Assembly: GCA_036645955.1 (NCBI GenBank)
Contig: JAVXND010000009.1
Span: forward strand, 1-64,000
DNA: 64,000 bases
Reading direction: 5' to 3'
Origin: Limiplasma sp036645955
GTDB taxonomy: Bacteria; Bacillota; Clostridia; Christensenellales; Aristaeellaceae
The notes below the pieces were generated by a model. It saw only the letters and a program-made list of their open reading frames with translations, was not told where the DNA came from and did no database searches. Every line of letters starts with the position of its first letter. Within the stretch, counting starts at the first letter, position 1. Position numbers and translations under genes: made by a program. Positions 31,788-41,165 of the stretch are shown piece by piece.

Positions 31788-33146
31788 ATGATTATCAAAA
31801 ATGAAAAGCTCACACTAAGCTGTGAACGTCTGGGAAGCGAGCTGGAAGGCGTATGCGATTGCAAGGGACAAGCCGTTTTTGTGCAAGGCGCGTTGCCGGG
31901 CGAAACCATCGAAGCACAGGCGCTCAAGGTTTGTCCGCGCTATGCTTTTGCCAAACTGCTCAAGGTACTCACCCCCTCCCCCGACCGTGCCGTACCGCCC
32001 TGCCCTGTTTACGAGCAATGCGGCGGCTGTAGCGGACAGCATATGCGCTATGAGGCCACCTTGGAAGCCAAGCGCGCGCAAGTGCTGGATTGCTTCAACC
32101 GCATTGGCGGACTAGCGCTTACACAAGCCGATGTGCCTATGGTGCTTGGCGCAAAGAGCCCGCTTCACTACCGCAACAAAACCGCACTGCCCGTGGGCGG
32201 CACGGCGGACGCGCCGTTGCTCGGCTTTTACCGCAGGCGCAGTCATGCCATTGTGCCGCTTGCGGATTGCGTGGTCACCATGGGGGATGTGGCCAATGTG
32301 CTTTCCGCCGTAAAGCAATGGATGCGGCAAGCAAAAGTAACGCCCTACAACGAAGAAACAGGCTGTGGTGTTTTGCGGCATGTGATTCTGCGCACCTCGC
32401 GCGATGAAAGCTTGATGGTAATCCTTGTATCCACGCAGGAGCGTCTGCCTGAAATTCCGTTGCTGATTGAACGGCTTAGTCAAACTGCAAAGGGCTTTTG
32501 TTCCCTGTTTTTAAACGTGAACAAGCAGCATAACAATGTCATTTTGGGCAAGAGCTGTCAAAAGCTCTACGGGCAGGACGCTATTTTTGAAACCCTGCTA
32601 GGGCTTACCTTTGAGATTTCTCCCCTTTCCTTTTTCCAAGTCAACCCCGCTCAAACCGAAATGCTTTATCAGCAAGCCATCGCATTTGCACAGCTGTCCG
32701 CTGATGACGTGGCTGTAGATGCTTATGCAGGCGCGGGCACCATTGCACTTTGTGTAGCCAAATCCATTGCACGCGTCATCGGCATTGAAATTGTACCGCA
32801 GGCAGTGGAAAGCGCCAGAAAAAATGCGGAGCGAAACGGCATTTCAAACGCCGAATTTCATGTGGCCGCCGTGGAGGAGCTTCTTCCCAAATTGATAGCG
32901 GACGGCTTGCGCCCCAATGTGATTTTTCTTGATCCGCCGCGCAAAGGCGTAGAACCGCAGGTGATTGAAGCGGTGCTGTTAGCAAAGCCGCGCCGTGTGA
33001 TTTATGTCAGCTGCCATGCACCCACGCAGGCGCGTGATTTGGCATTGCTCAAGGCTGGCGGTTACCGCTTTGAACGTTGCCAGCCCGTGGATATGTTTTG
33101 TTATGCGGGCGGGGTTGAAAATGTGGTTTCCATGGTGCTGGCGTAA
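31788..33146 (+). CDS. rlmD: 23S rRNA (uracil-5-)-methyltransferase, RumA/RlmD family
   Basis: 452 residues, ATG 31788 after GAGAGGA. An N-terminal TRAM domain (about 3-58) is followed by iron-sulfur Cys residues (PCPVYEQCGGCSGQ). The SAM-binding domain shows FFQVNPAQTEML and DAYAGAGTIAL; the catalytic region has LDPPRKGV and VSCHAPTQARDL with the nucleophilic Cys. It methylates a uracil in 23S rRNA (U1939 or U747 in E. coli terms; the exact position cannot be told). In Firmicutes this family is often called RlmCD. It follows aroC by 15 bases, probably by chance of operon joining. Confidence 0.92.
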   Translation: MIIKNEKLTLSCERLGSELEGVCDCKGQAVFVQGALPGETIEAQALKVCPRYAFAKLLKVLTPSPDRAVPPCPVYEQCGGCSGQHMRYEATLEAKRAQVLDCFNRIGGLALTQADVPMVLGAKSPLHYRNKTALPVGGTADAPLLGFYRRRSHAIVPLADCVVTMGDVANVLSAVKQWMRQAKVTPYNEETGCGVLRHVILRTSRDESLMVILVSTQERLPEIPLLIERLSQTAKGFCSLFLNVNKQHNNVILGKSCQKLYGQDAIFETLLGLTFEISPLSFFQVNPAQTEMLYQQAIAFAQLSADDVAVDAYAGAGTIALCVAKSIARVIGIEIVPQAVESARKNAERNGISNAEFHVAAVEELLPKLIADGLRPNVIFLDPPRKGVEPQVIEAVLLAKPRRVIYVSCHAPTQARDLALLKAGGYRFERCQPVDMFCYAGGVENVVSMVLA

Positions 33147-33173
33147 AAATGTCACACGTCATGACGCTTCCCG

Positions 33174-33875
33174 CTACGCACGGCAGGCCGTCAGCAAAAC
33201 AACCTTGCTCGCGCCTGCGCTTAGCAAGGCTTCTGCGCACGCAACCGCCGTGCCGCCCGTGGTGAGCACATCGTCAATCAACAGCACAGGCTTGTTAAAA
33301 ACAACCTCCTCGCCTGCAACAGCAAAGGCGTTTCGCATGCTTTCCAGCCGCTCCGCACGTGTTTGTTTGGTTTGTGTTTTGGTGTAGTGCACCCTGATGA
33401 GCGCATCTGTCACAAGCCTTTGACCTGTGTGCTCGCAAAATGCTTGTGCCAGCAGCAGCGCTTGGTTAAAGCCCCGCTCCTGCTCGCGCCGCATATGAAG
33501 CGGTACGGGCACAACCAACGCTGTGCCAAATTCCAACCCGCCTACGGCTTCCGCCCATGCATCTGCCATGCCCTCCGCAAGCACCCTTGCGGCCATGCGG
33601 TCTGCGCCGTACTTCAATTTATGCGTTAGCTCACGCGCCTGACCATCATGCCAATAGGCGGCAATGCACGCTTCCAGCGGCTCGTGCAGTCCCATCACCG
33701 CCTCCTTGTGCGGTATGCGGTAGGCTGCCAGCTTTTGGGCGCAATCCTCACAAAGCGTCAGCCTGCCCAAATTGGGCAAGCTCCGCTTACATAGGTGGCA
33801 AATATTAGACTGTGGGAAGCAAAGAATCAAAAAATAGCGCTTGAACCAACGAAGTTTGGCCCAAGCGCTATTCAT
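33174..33875 (-). CDS. comFC: ComF family phosphoribosyltransferase-like protein
   Basis: 233 residues. The start at ATG 33875 is the only reasonable one although its Shine-Dalgarno is distant. An N-terminal zinc finger with two CxxC pairs is seen (NICHLC and LCEDC). The C-terminal type I phosphoribosyltransferase domain has LLIDDVLTTGGTA, the PRPP-binding loop. In B. subtilis and Haemophilus the protein helps transformation and DNA uptake. Encoded 29 bases after the glycosyltransferase gene, with which it may be transcribed. Confidence 0.9.
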   Translation of the reverse strand: MNSAWAKLRWFKRYFLILCFPQSNICHLCKRSLPNLGRLTLCEDCAQKLAAYRIPHKEAVMGLHEPLEACIAAYWHDGQARELTHKLKYGADRMAARVLAEGMADAWAEAVGGLEFGTALVVPVPLHMRREQERGFNQALLLAQAFCEHTGQRLVTDALIRVHYTKTQTKQTRAERLESMRNAFAVAGEEVVFNKPVLLIDDVLTTGGTAVACAEALLSAGASKVVLLTACRA

Positions 33876-33904
33876 TTCATCATCGCCGCCCTTGGCTTAT
33901 TTGT

Positions 33905-34729
33905 TTAATTGTTAATGGTCACCTTAAATAAATATTGCGGCAGTACATGCTTGTATTGCTCATACAGCCCTGTTTTTACATACAGCTGCTTATAATAGCT
34001 GTGCAAGGCAAACTTTACCTTGATGGATGCAATGGGGTGTACCAAGCAGGCGCATGCGGTGCTCACCGTAAGGCCATTGGGGTTTCGCGCATATTCATAA
34101 ACTTGCTTGTCAAGCACTGCGGCACAATTCACATGCTGATAGTAGCAGGTGTTGAACGCAAAATCTTCCCCCCACGGAAGCTTGGAATCGCAACGGATGC
34201 TATTTAATATAATCACATCGCGGCGGTAGAGCTTGTTCCATAGCACGGCGTAATAAAAGCTATTGGGGTGTGCGCTCAAGCGGTCAAGCAGGGCAAATTG
34301 ACCCAGCACCATATCTTCATGTAAAAAACCGCGGCGTTGGCGCAGGCTTCCAAACACCTCGGTATAAGCGGCTATGGCCAAGTTACAGCCAGGCGTTTCA
34401 ATGGCGTGAACGAGGCTTTCGGTAGCGTCCGTCGGCAAAGTATCGTCGCTATCCACAAACTGCACGTAAACGCCCGTCGCGTTGTTGATTGCCAAATTTC
34501 GTGCGGATGAAACCCCCGCATTTGCTTGCATCAGCACGCGCACGCGGACATCCCTCGCCGCATATTGCTTGAGCATGGAAAGGCTTTGATCGGTGCTTCC
34601 ATCATCTACCGCCAACACCTCAAGCGCTGGATAGCTTTGCGCCAAAATGCTATTCATACACCGCTCAATGGTTTTTTCCGAATTGTAAACGGGCACAATC
34701 ACGCTTACAACGGCTTGGCTCTTTTGCAT
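33905..34729 (-). CDS. Glycosyltransferase family 2 (soluble)
   Basis: 274 residues from ATG 34729; GGGAGG lies 6-9 bases upstream. GT-A fold signatures: VSVIVPVYNSEKTIERC, AVDDGSTDQS, NAGVSSARNLAI, and the metal-binding VDSDD. WGEDFAFN is the usual ED acceptor-side motif. No transmembrane helix, so it is probably a cytoplasmic enzyme for polysaccharide or teichoic acid synthesis; the sugar is unknown. It lies 20 bases after the membrane GT2 gene. Confidence 0.9.
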   Translation of the reverse strand: MQKSQAVVSVIVPVYNSEKTIERCMNSILAQSYPALEVLAVDDGSTDQSLSMLKQYAARDVRVRVLMQANAGVSSARNLAINNATGVYVQFVDSDDTLPTDATESLVHAIETPGCNLAIAAYTEVFGSLRQRRGFLHEDMVLGQFALLDRLSAHPNSFYYAVLWNKLYRRDVIILNSIRCDSKLPWGEDFAFNTCYYQHVNCAAVLDKQVYEYARNPNGLTVSTACACLVHPIASIKVKFALHSYYKQLYVKTGLYEQYKHVLPQYLFKVTINN

Positions 34730-34749
34730 CACGCAACCTCCCAACTTTG

Positions 34750-36183
34750 CTACGCACTCACGCTTTGCTCTTCACAAACCACTTCGCACACTTGGTCATC
34801 GTCCTCGTCCTCTGCGCTTTGCGGCTTTTTTTCTGCGGCTGCTTCCTCTGCTTCCGTGTGAAGCACCTCCTGCAGGCAAACCGCCATATCCTCCGAACGG
34901 TTAATGCTATGCTCCGTTTTCACCCAATTGTTTTGCTGACGGTGCTTAAACAGGCCAACCACCTGTGCCCAGCCCGCCACCAAAGTGTTGAGCACCACGC
35001 AAAGCAGCATGGGGAAAAACATTTTGAGGTTAAAGCGCTCATGATTGTCCATGTGGTCGCCCACATAAAATAGGAAGATGAAGGAATAGAAGAAGAGTGC
35101 AATGCTTGGCCAATTGAGCAATAGCCAGCTTCCAGCGGAGGCATGCACAGGCACCGCTTCGAGCAGTCCCGTTGCCTTGAACAGCTCCATCATCAGCCCC
35201 AAAACCAGCTGCAGCATCAAAATCACATAGGGCGTTAAGCTATACATATACAGAAAGGTGGAGAAAAACTCTTTAAACGTAATGCTTTTATGCCAAAGCG
35301 CACGGAACAGTCTGCCCGTATTTTTGAATGCCACAAACCAATGCCCCTGCGCCCAGCGTGTGCGTTGGCGGAAGCTGGCGCGAAAGTGCGTGGGTTTTTC
35401 ATCGTAAATGCGCACGTTGTTATTCCAAAGAATGCGCTTGCCATCGCAGGTGGATTCAATTTGCAGTTCAAAATCCTCCGTGAGCGACATCGCCGTCCAA
35501 CCGCCGCGGTTGTGCAGGTACTCTGCCGAAACCGCAAAGCCCGTGCCGCCAATCACGCTGTTTAGCCCCAAGCGGCTTTTGGCATATTGAAAGAAGCGGT
35601 TGGTAATGGTATAAGTCATATAATAAAACAGGGCTACCAGTCCCTTTTTATTCTTACTGCCTAAATAGCATTGGATAATATCCGCTTCCCCGTTTGCAGA
35701 AAGGTATTGACTATTCACCTCGGCAAACATGTTGGGGTCCACCAGGTTATCCGCATCAAAAAACATAACCAGATCATATTTGAGATGATAGTCGCCTAGC
35801 GAATTGAGCGCTTTTTGAAGTACGATGGGCTTGCCCGTGGGCGCGTCCTCGCTCTCCTTATGGCTTTCCAGCACATAGGCCCCTAAGCCCCGCGCCACCT
35901 CTGCGGTTTTGTCGGTGCAGTTATCCGCCAAAATATAGAAATCATACAATTCGCGGGGGTATTCCATATGGTCCAGGTTATCAATAATATCGGCGATCAC
36001 AGCCTCTTCGTTGTGTGCTGGCACCAAAACCAAAAATCGCATCTGCGGAGCATGATCCTGATAATCCTTCGTGTTGCGCTTAAAGCCAAAGAAGCTGATA
36101 AAGAGCTGATAGCCGAGCATAATGACCAGCCAACCGCTCATAATCCCCATCAGGCCTTCTACGATATCCACAATGATTTGCAC
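34750..36183 (-). CDS. Membrane processive-type glycosyltransferase family 2
   Basis: 477 residues from GTG 36183 with AAGGA about 10 bases upstream. One helix at about 10-30, then a GT2 catalytic domain (about 48-280): LVPAHNEEAVIADII, LADNCTDKTAE, the metal site FDADN, TEDFEL and QRTRWAQGHW (the QxxRW motif of processive polysaccharide synthases). Three or four helices follow (about 300-420), then an acidic C-terminal tail rich in Glu and Asp (about 440-477). Similar to cellulose/hyaluronan/poly-GlcNAc-type synthases; the product is unknown. No c-di-GMP-binding PilZ domain is present. Has its own promoter at 36236-36264. Confidence 0.9.
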   Translation of the reverse strand: MQIIVDIVEGLMGIMSGWLVIMLGYQLFISFFGFKRNTKDYQDHAPQMRFLVLVPAHNEEAVIADIIDNLDHMEYPRELYDFYILADNCTDKTAEVARGLGAYVLESHKESEDAPTGKPIVLQKALNSLGDYHLKYDLVMFFDADNLVDPNMFAEVNSQYLSANGEADIIQCYLGSKNKKGLVALFYYMTYTITNRFFQYAKSRLGLNSVIGGTGFAVSAEYLHNRGGWTAMSLTEDFELQIESTCDGKRILWNNNVRIYDEKPTHFRASFRQRTRWAQGHWFVAFKNTGRLFRALWHKSITFKEFFSTFLYMYSLTPYVILMLQLVLGLMMELFKATGLLEAVPVHASAGSWLLLNWPSIALFFYSFIFLFYVGDHMDNHERFNLKMFFPMLLCVVLNTLVAGWAQVVGLFKHRQQNNWVKTEHSINRSEDMAVCLQEVLHTEAEEAAAEKKPQSAEDEDDDQVCEVVCEEQSVSA

Positions 36184-36235
36184 GAATCTAACATCCTTCC
36201 GTCCCGTTCATACCCACAACTCTGGGCAACGCTTA

Positions 36236-36264
36236 TTTATACTATATTCCCTGCACAAAGTCAA
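36236..36264 (-). promoter_or_regulatory. Promoter of the glycosyltransferase genes
   Basis: TTGACT (36259-36264), 17 bases, TATAAA (36236-36241). The -35 overlaps the last codon of the nucleoside kinase gene. Confidence 0.65.
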
Positions 36265-37952
36265 TGCATGTCATAAAACGAGCATTCGCCAATAAATTCC
36301 CGTAAAATGGACAACGGCGGGATTTCGTCCAATACACTGCCATCCACTGGCAAAAAATAATGCAATACCTTGAGCAGCCTATGCGCCACCAAATACTCAG
36401 GCGCGCTCTTTGGAATGGAGAGAAGCAATTCATAAGCCATGGTTTTAAGCACGGGCAGCTCGTAGTGGAGCGAGGTATTAAACATCACATCCGCCTTTTC
36501 CTGATTGGGAAAAATCCATTTTTCCTCTCCCGCACGCACACTCGGCCACATGTCAATGGTTTGCGCAGGGGAAGTGTTGCGAAAGCGCATGTCCCGCACA
36601 ATGCGGCGCAAAAGCCGTACATCGGTTGTGCGAATGCGGTTATGGTCATCTAGGTTGATGCAACCCAGTGCGCTTACATAAATACCAAACATTAATTGCT
36701 CGGGTATTTCGGAGGTGATGCGCTCGTTCATGCCATGAATGCCCTCTAGCAACAGCGGCTCGCTACCGGTCAGGCTCATATCGTAGCCTTTGGCAGAGCG
36801 GCTGCCCGTTTGGAAATCAAAGCGCGGCATGCGCACTGTGCGCCCGCTGAGCAAGCCCTCCAAGCATTCCGTTAACAGCTTCACATCCAGCGCATTCACA
36901 TTTTCCAGATCGGGCTTTCCATCCGCTTCCAAGGGAATGTCCTTGCGGTCACGATAAAAATCATCCAAGGAAACCAACCTGGGCTTTTTCCCAAGCACGC
37001 TCAGGTGCACGGATAAGCGATTGGCAAAGGTGGTTTTGCCGCTGCTGGAGGGGCCAAAAATCATGACAATGCGTGCGCCGCGTGCCGTAATATCATCGGC
37101 GATGTTTGCAATGGACTTGTCTTGAAGCGCCTCGTTTACGCGAATAAACTCACGCATGCGGTTTTCCTTGATCATGCGGTTGACATCGGCGGCATTTTCT
37201 GCGCCCAATATGCCGCACCACTTTTGTGAAGCCGCAAAGGCCCGCAGAAACTTGCTTCGGGATTGATAGGGTGCCGCCACCCCGGGTGCGCCAGGCGAGG
37301 GTGCCAACAGCACCATGCCCGGAAAATGGGGTTTGATGGCAAAGGCCTTCACATAGCCAGAGGAGGGAAGCATTGCGCCATAAAAATACTCGCACAGTCC
37401 GCCCATGCGGTACATGGTGATTTTTTCCTGTGGGCGGTAGCGCAAAAGCTCGGTCTTGTCATGCCAGCCCACTTTTTCAAAATAGGCAATGGCCTCTTCT
37501 CTTGACCAGCTTTCCTTTTGGAAGGGCAAATCTTGTTCCACAAGCTTCCGCATGTCCTGCTCTACCGCGCGAGCCTTGTCATGCCCCATGTCCTCACCAA
37601 GGATGCGCACATACAATCCATTGCCTATGGAGTTGAGCATGCGCACCTGTTTATCGGGATACAGGCGCTTCATGCTGAGCAGAAACAGGAAGCGAAGCGA
37701 GCGTTCATACACGCGCCGCCCTTCCTCGTCGGCATAGGTTTGCGGCACCAGCACACAATCATGCACAATGGGCGCGTTGAGCTCTACGCATTCCCCGCCG
37801 TCCAAAGCGCAGATCACCCACGGCACCTGCTCTGCGGGCATCAGGCGTTCAAGCACCTTCAGCAGCTGTGTTCCCCTTGCAAAGGCATCCGTTTTTTCCC
37901 CCACCGTGATGCGTACTACGCTGTTTACGCCCTCAAATCTGTTTTCCGCCAT
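36261..37952 (-). CDS. Nucleoside (uridine-like) kinase with N-terminal TGS/ThrRS-like region
   Basis: 563 residues. The N-terminal 60 residues resemble a TGS domain, residues about 60-250 resemble the second additional domain of threonyl-tRNA synthetase, with a His/Cys-like set in the middle, and residues about 285-480 are a P-loop kinase: IFGPSSSGKTT (Walker A), LVSLDDFYRDR, and LLLEGIHGMN. This composite is common in Clostridia and in Thermotoga; a related protein has nucleoside kinase activity. The most likely role is phosphorylation of a nucleoside in salvage. It follows the exonuclease gene by 15 bases. Confidence 0.88.
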   Translation of the reverse strand: MAENRFEGVNSVVRITVGEKTDAFARGTQLLKVLERLMPAEQVPWVICALDGGECVELNAPIVHDCVLVPQTYADEEGRRVYERSLRFLFLLSMKRLYPDKQVRMLNSIGNGLYVRILGEDMGHDKARAVEQDMRKLVEQDLPFQKESWSREEAIAYFEKVGWHDKTELLRYRPQEKITMYRMGGLCEYFYGAMLPSSGYVKAFAIKPHFPGMVLLAPSPGAPGVAAPYQSRSKFLRAFAASQKWCGILGAENAADVNRMIKENRMREFIRVNEALQDKSIANIADDITARGARIVMIFGPSSSGKTTFANRLSVHLSVLGKKPRLVSLDDFYRDRKDIPLEADGKPDLENVNALDVKLLTECLEGLLSGRTVRMPRFDFQTGSRSAKGYDMSLTGSEPLLLEGIHGMNERITSEIPEQLMFGIYVSALGCINLDDHNRIRTTDVRLLRRIVRDMRFRNTSPAQTIDMWPSVRAGEEKWIFPNQEKADVMFNTSLHYELPVLKTMAYELLLSIPKSAPEYLVAHRLLKVLHYFLPVDGSVLDEIPPLSILREFIGECSFYDMH

Positions 37953-37967
37953 GATGGTATTCCCCTC

Positions 37968-38957
37968 TTAAGCGTTTTCAAAGGGCATATTGCTCTGAAA
38001 AGCTTCGGACAAATCGTCCACGTCCACGTTATCGTAATCGCCGCGCTTGCGCTTTAACTGAAATTGAAGCTCCTTTGTATGCACATAAGCCTTGGTTTGC
38101 TGGTTGGCAGGCAGAACGCTCAAATGCATGCCCTTTTGCCCATCGGGCAAGGCGGAAAAGCGCACCTTCACAAACATCAGCCCATGCTGCTTGCATTTGC
38201 ATAGAGCCACATACTTGCCTGCGCTTTGCGGAATCAGCTCGGTTTGCAGTTTCATGGGCTGTGCGCAGGTAGGGCAGTACGGGTTTTGCAAGCTTTCACC
38301 CGCAAGCGCTTCCCGTACCGAGGGCACCATGTTGGTTACGCGGAAACGGCTGCGGCGCTCGTTGTGGGAAAGCTTGCGCGGCTGCTCCTCGTGCTTGAGC
38401 ACCGCCATAGGCTCAGGCAGCTTGCAAAAGACCTGCGCGGTATAGTATGCGTCGTGCTCGGCATTATGGAAGCTTCGCTCCTCGTCCGGCTCAATTTGAA
38501 GCGCCTCCATAGCGGTTTTAAGCGCGGTTTGACCGCTTTGGTGCATGGCCTCCGCGTACAGGCGCTGAATGTCGTACATCTTGGGCATGGGGCGCTCATA
38601 GCGGAAAAAATCCACATTTTGCGTCAACACGCTGATGTCGTCACAGCCCCAGGTTAAAAACGCACAATCCTCGCCGCACCAGCTCATGAAGGCATCCATG
38701 GCCTCCGCAAAGGTGGGCGCATCACAAAGCACCTCTTGTGTAATGCCCGTCATGCGCTTGATGCGCGGATGGATGGTCAGGTAATGCGTTGGGCGAACGG
38801 GGATGCTCACACTATCCACAATTTCAAGCCGCTCGTTGAGCTTTGCCGCGCCAATTTGAATCACTTCAAAAAGGAGGCTATCCCCTACGCGGCGGTAAAC
38901 CGCGCTGTTGTAGCTCGTGGGTTGGTTCCACTCCAAATCCAAAACGATGTATTGCAT
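37968..38957 (-). CDS. DEDD-family 3'-5' exonuclease (KapD-like) with C-terminal Zn-ribbon-like region
   Basis: 329 residues if it starts at ATG 38957 (MQYIVLDLEWNQ); an ATG nine bases earlier sits too close to GGAG, so the exact start is uncertain. Residues about 1-180 are a DnaQ-like exonuclease: DLEWN (Asp/Glu), WGCDDISVL and HNAEHDAYYTA, completing a DEDDh site. The C-terminal 130 residues contain CPTC and CKC pairs (about 240-275), possibly zinc-binding, and a charged tail. Related to the sporulation inhibitor KapD and to Eri1-type nucleases acting on RNA. The substrate is unknown. Confidence 0.85.
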   Translation of the reverse strand: MQYIVLDLEWNQPTSYNSAVYRRVGDSLLFEVIQIGAAKLNERLEIVDSVSIPVRPTHYLTIHPRIKRMTGITQEVLCDAPTFAEAMDAFMSWCGEDCAFLTWGCDDISVLTQNVDFFRYERPMPKMYDIQRLYAEAMHQSGQTALKTAMEALQIEPDEERSFHNAEHDAYYTAQVFCKLPEPMAVLKHEEQPRKLSHNERRSRFRVTNMVPSVREALAGESLQNPYCPTCAQPMKLQTELIPQSAGKYVALCKCKQHGLMFVKVRFSALPDGQKGMHLSVLPANQQTKAYVHTKELQFQLKRKRGDYDNVDVDDLSEAFQSNMPFENA

Positions 38958-39017
38958 GCCTTTCATAGCTCCAAACCGTAAGTATTCAACCATGGTAAGA
39001 TGCAGACGACGAACCCT

Positions 39018-40265
39018 CTATCCATCCATGCGAGATTCCCCTGCCGCTGACAAACCCGCAACCATTCCTGTGGAAAACGCGATTTGCAGGTTAAACCCGC
39101 CTGTGAGCGCATCCACATCCAATAGCTCGCCCGCCGCATACAGCCCCTTCACGCGTCGGCTTTCCATGGTGGCTGGGTTTACATCCTTTACGGACAATCC
39201 GCCCCGCGTGACAATGGCCTCGCTCACACTGCGTGCTCCCGTAACGGGCAGTACAAGCGCTTTTCCGCCCGAAACAAGCCTTGCACGCTCCTCCTTGGTC
39301 ACCTCGCAGGCCATTTTGTCCCCATTGACGCCGCAGAGCATGGGCATGATTTCAGCCAAACTCGACGGGTACAGCCCGCAGAGCAATGTGCGCACAAGGC
39401 GTTTGCCGCTTTCGTCCAAATCGCGCAAAAGCCGCGCATCCAGCTGCATTTCGCTCAAGCCAGGCTTTAAATCAAGCGTAAGCGTCAAGCTGTTCAGCGG
39501 CAGCCCTGCCATATAGGCAGAAGCGCTTAGCACCAGCGGTCCAGACAAGCCAAAATGGGTAAACAGCATTTCGCCGATTTCCGAAAAAATCTGTTTTTTG
39601 CCGCGCGTAAGCGTGAGCCTGACATTTTTAAGCGATAAGCCTTGCAGCTCTTTCACCCATGCTTCGCCGCTTTCCAATGCGCTCAGCGTTGCCAGCGGCG
39701 GGTTTACCTCGTGCCCGCAGGCGGCCAGCCAACGCCAGCCATCCCCCGTGGAGCCTGTGGATTGGTAGCTCTGCCCGCCTGTGCACACAATCACCGCATC
39801 CGCTTGAAAGCGCCTGCCGCCCTCGCAAAGCACGCCCGCCGCCTGACCATTTTGCACAAGCAGCTCCTGCACGCGCGTATCCAGCTCCACGCGCACATTC
39901 AGCCGCCTAAGCTCATGCTCCAAGGCACGCGTAACATCGCTGGCCTTCTCGCTCGCGGGAAACACGCGATTGCCGCGCTCCACCATCACCGGACAGCCCA
40001 TTTCTGTTAACAGCGCCATCATGTCCTGCGGCGACAGGGCGGAAAGCGCACTGTACAGGAAGCGGGGATTGCGCGGCACGTTTTTCATAAAAGCATCCGC
40101 ATCGCAGGCGTTTGTGACATTGCATCGCCCCTTGCCTGTAATGTAAAGCTTTTTGCCAAGCTTTTCGTTACGCTCAAGAAGCGTTACCCGCGCACCCGCG
40201 CGCCCCGCGCCAATGGCGGCCAGCATGCCTGCGGCCCCGCCGCCCACAATCAAAACATTACTCAT
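39018..40265 (-). CDS. NAD(P)/FAD-dependent oxidoreductase, HI0933/BaiN family
   Basis: 415 residues; ATG 40265 overlaps the end of the RpiR gene by 8 bases. N-terminus VGGGAAGMLAAI is a Rossmann FAD-binding motif; LGKKLYITGKGRCNVTN is the family signature; CTGGQSYQSTGSTGDGW and the C-terminal GLYAAGELLDVDALTGGFNLQ complete the FAD fold. Members include BaiN of bile-acid 7-dehydroxylating clostridia and RdsA-like enzymes, but the family is broad and most members have no assigned substrate, so I give no symbol. Confidence 0.92.
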   Translation of the reverse strand: MSNVLIVGGGAAGMLAAIGAGRAGARVTLLERNEKLGKKLYITGKGRCNVTNACDADAFMKNVPRNPRFLYSALSALSPQDMMALLTEMGCPVMVERGNRVFPASEKASDVTRALEHELRRLNVRVELDTRVQELLVQNGQAAGVLCEGGRRFQADAVIVCTGGQSYQSTGSTGDGWRWLAACGHEVNPPLATLSALESGEAWVKELQGLSLKNVRLTLTRGKKQIFSEIGEMLFTHFGLSGPLVLSASAYMAGLPLNSLTLTLDLKPGLSEMQLDARLLRDLDESGKRLVRTLLCGLYPSSLAEIMPMLCGVNGDKMACEVTKEERARLVSGGKALVLPVTGARSVSEAIVTRGGLSVKDVNPATMESRRVKGLYAAGELLDVDALTGGFNLQIAFSTGMVAGLSAAGESRMDG

Positions 40266-41124
40266 TTTCTTTATCGATATAAACGCTGTGCGCGTTCCAT
40301 ATCCCCTCCAAGCACCTAAAGTGCTCGCTCAATTCCTCTCGGCGGTGTAACCCAAGGCTCACAATCAGCGCATTGATCACCGACAGCGGCGCGGCTAAGC
40401 TGTCCACAAAGCTGGCCATATCGGTAGAGGCGCAAAGGCAAAGGTCGGATGCGGGGCATAAGGGGGACATGGCCCCGTCGGTAAAGCCCACCACCTGCGC
40501 ACCGTTTTGCCGCGCAAAGCGCATGCATTCGAGCGTTCTTGTGGAATAGCGCGGATAGCTGATGCCCACCAGCACATCCCCGTTGCCTATGCGCACAATT
40601 TCTTCAAAAACATCCCCTGTGGTGTTGTTAACCAAGGTGACCTCGTCAAAAATTTGGTGCAGATAATGGTACATGAACTGGGCAAGCGGCGCGGCAGAGC
40701 GCAAACCCATGACATAGATATGCCTTGCGCCAAGCAACAGCCTGACCACGCCTTCAAAATCCTTCTGGGAAAGCGCTTCCATGGTTTTGCGTATGTTTTG
40801 CGCATCGTTTTTGAGCACGGTGTTCAAAACGTCGCCGCTGTCAATTTCGGAGGCAATGGCAAAGCGCTGTTCCGCCGTTAAGCGTTGCCGCACCAAGCTG
40901 CGCATAGCGTCCTGTAGCTTCGGATAGCCATCGTAGCCTAGCGCGGAGGCAAAGCGCACCACCGTGCTTTCGCTCACGCCGCATTGCTTGCCTAGCGCCA
41001 CGGCGGTCATGAAAACCGCTTTTTCATAGTGGCTTGCGATATATTCCGCAATTCTGCGATGCCCCTTGCTCAGCGGCTCGCCGCGCAGGTTCAGGCGGTC
41101 AATCAATTCTTGGGTATCCCGCAT
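40258..41124 (-). CDS. MurR/RpiR family transcriptional regulator
   Basis: 288 residues from ATG 41124 with AGGTAGGA upstream. Residues about 1-75 are an HTH_6 domain (KGHRRIAEYIASHYE, MTAVALGKQCGVSESTVVRFASALGYDGYPKL, in parts). Residues about 120-260 are a SIS domain (IYVMGLRSAAPLAQF, VGISYPRYSTRTLE), which binds phosphosugars. Such regulators control amino-sugar or sugar-phosphate genes. No sugar operon is adjacent; the overlapping downstream gene is the flavoprotein, so its targets are probably elsewhere. Confidence 0.92.
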   Translation of the reverse strand: MRDTQELIDRLNLRGEPLSKGHRRIAEYIASHYEKAVFMTAVALGKQCGVSESTVVRFASALGYDGYPKLQDAMRSLVRQRLTAEQRFAIASEIDSGDVLNTVLKNDAQNIRKTMEALSQKDFEGVVRLLLGARHIYVMGLRSAAPLAQFMYHYLHQIFDEVTLVNNTTGDVFEEIVRIGNGDVLVGISYPRYSTRTLECMRFARQNGAQVVGFTDGAMSPLCPASDLCLCASTDMASFVDSLAAPLSVINALIVSLGLHRREELSEHFRCLEGIWNAHSVYIDKENE

Positions 41125-41165
41125 GGATGTTCCTACCTCTCGCTCTTGTTGCCTGCCAGTTTGAA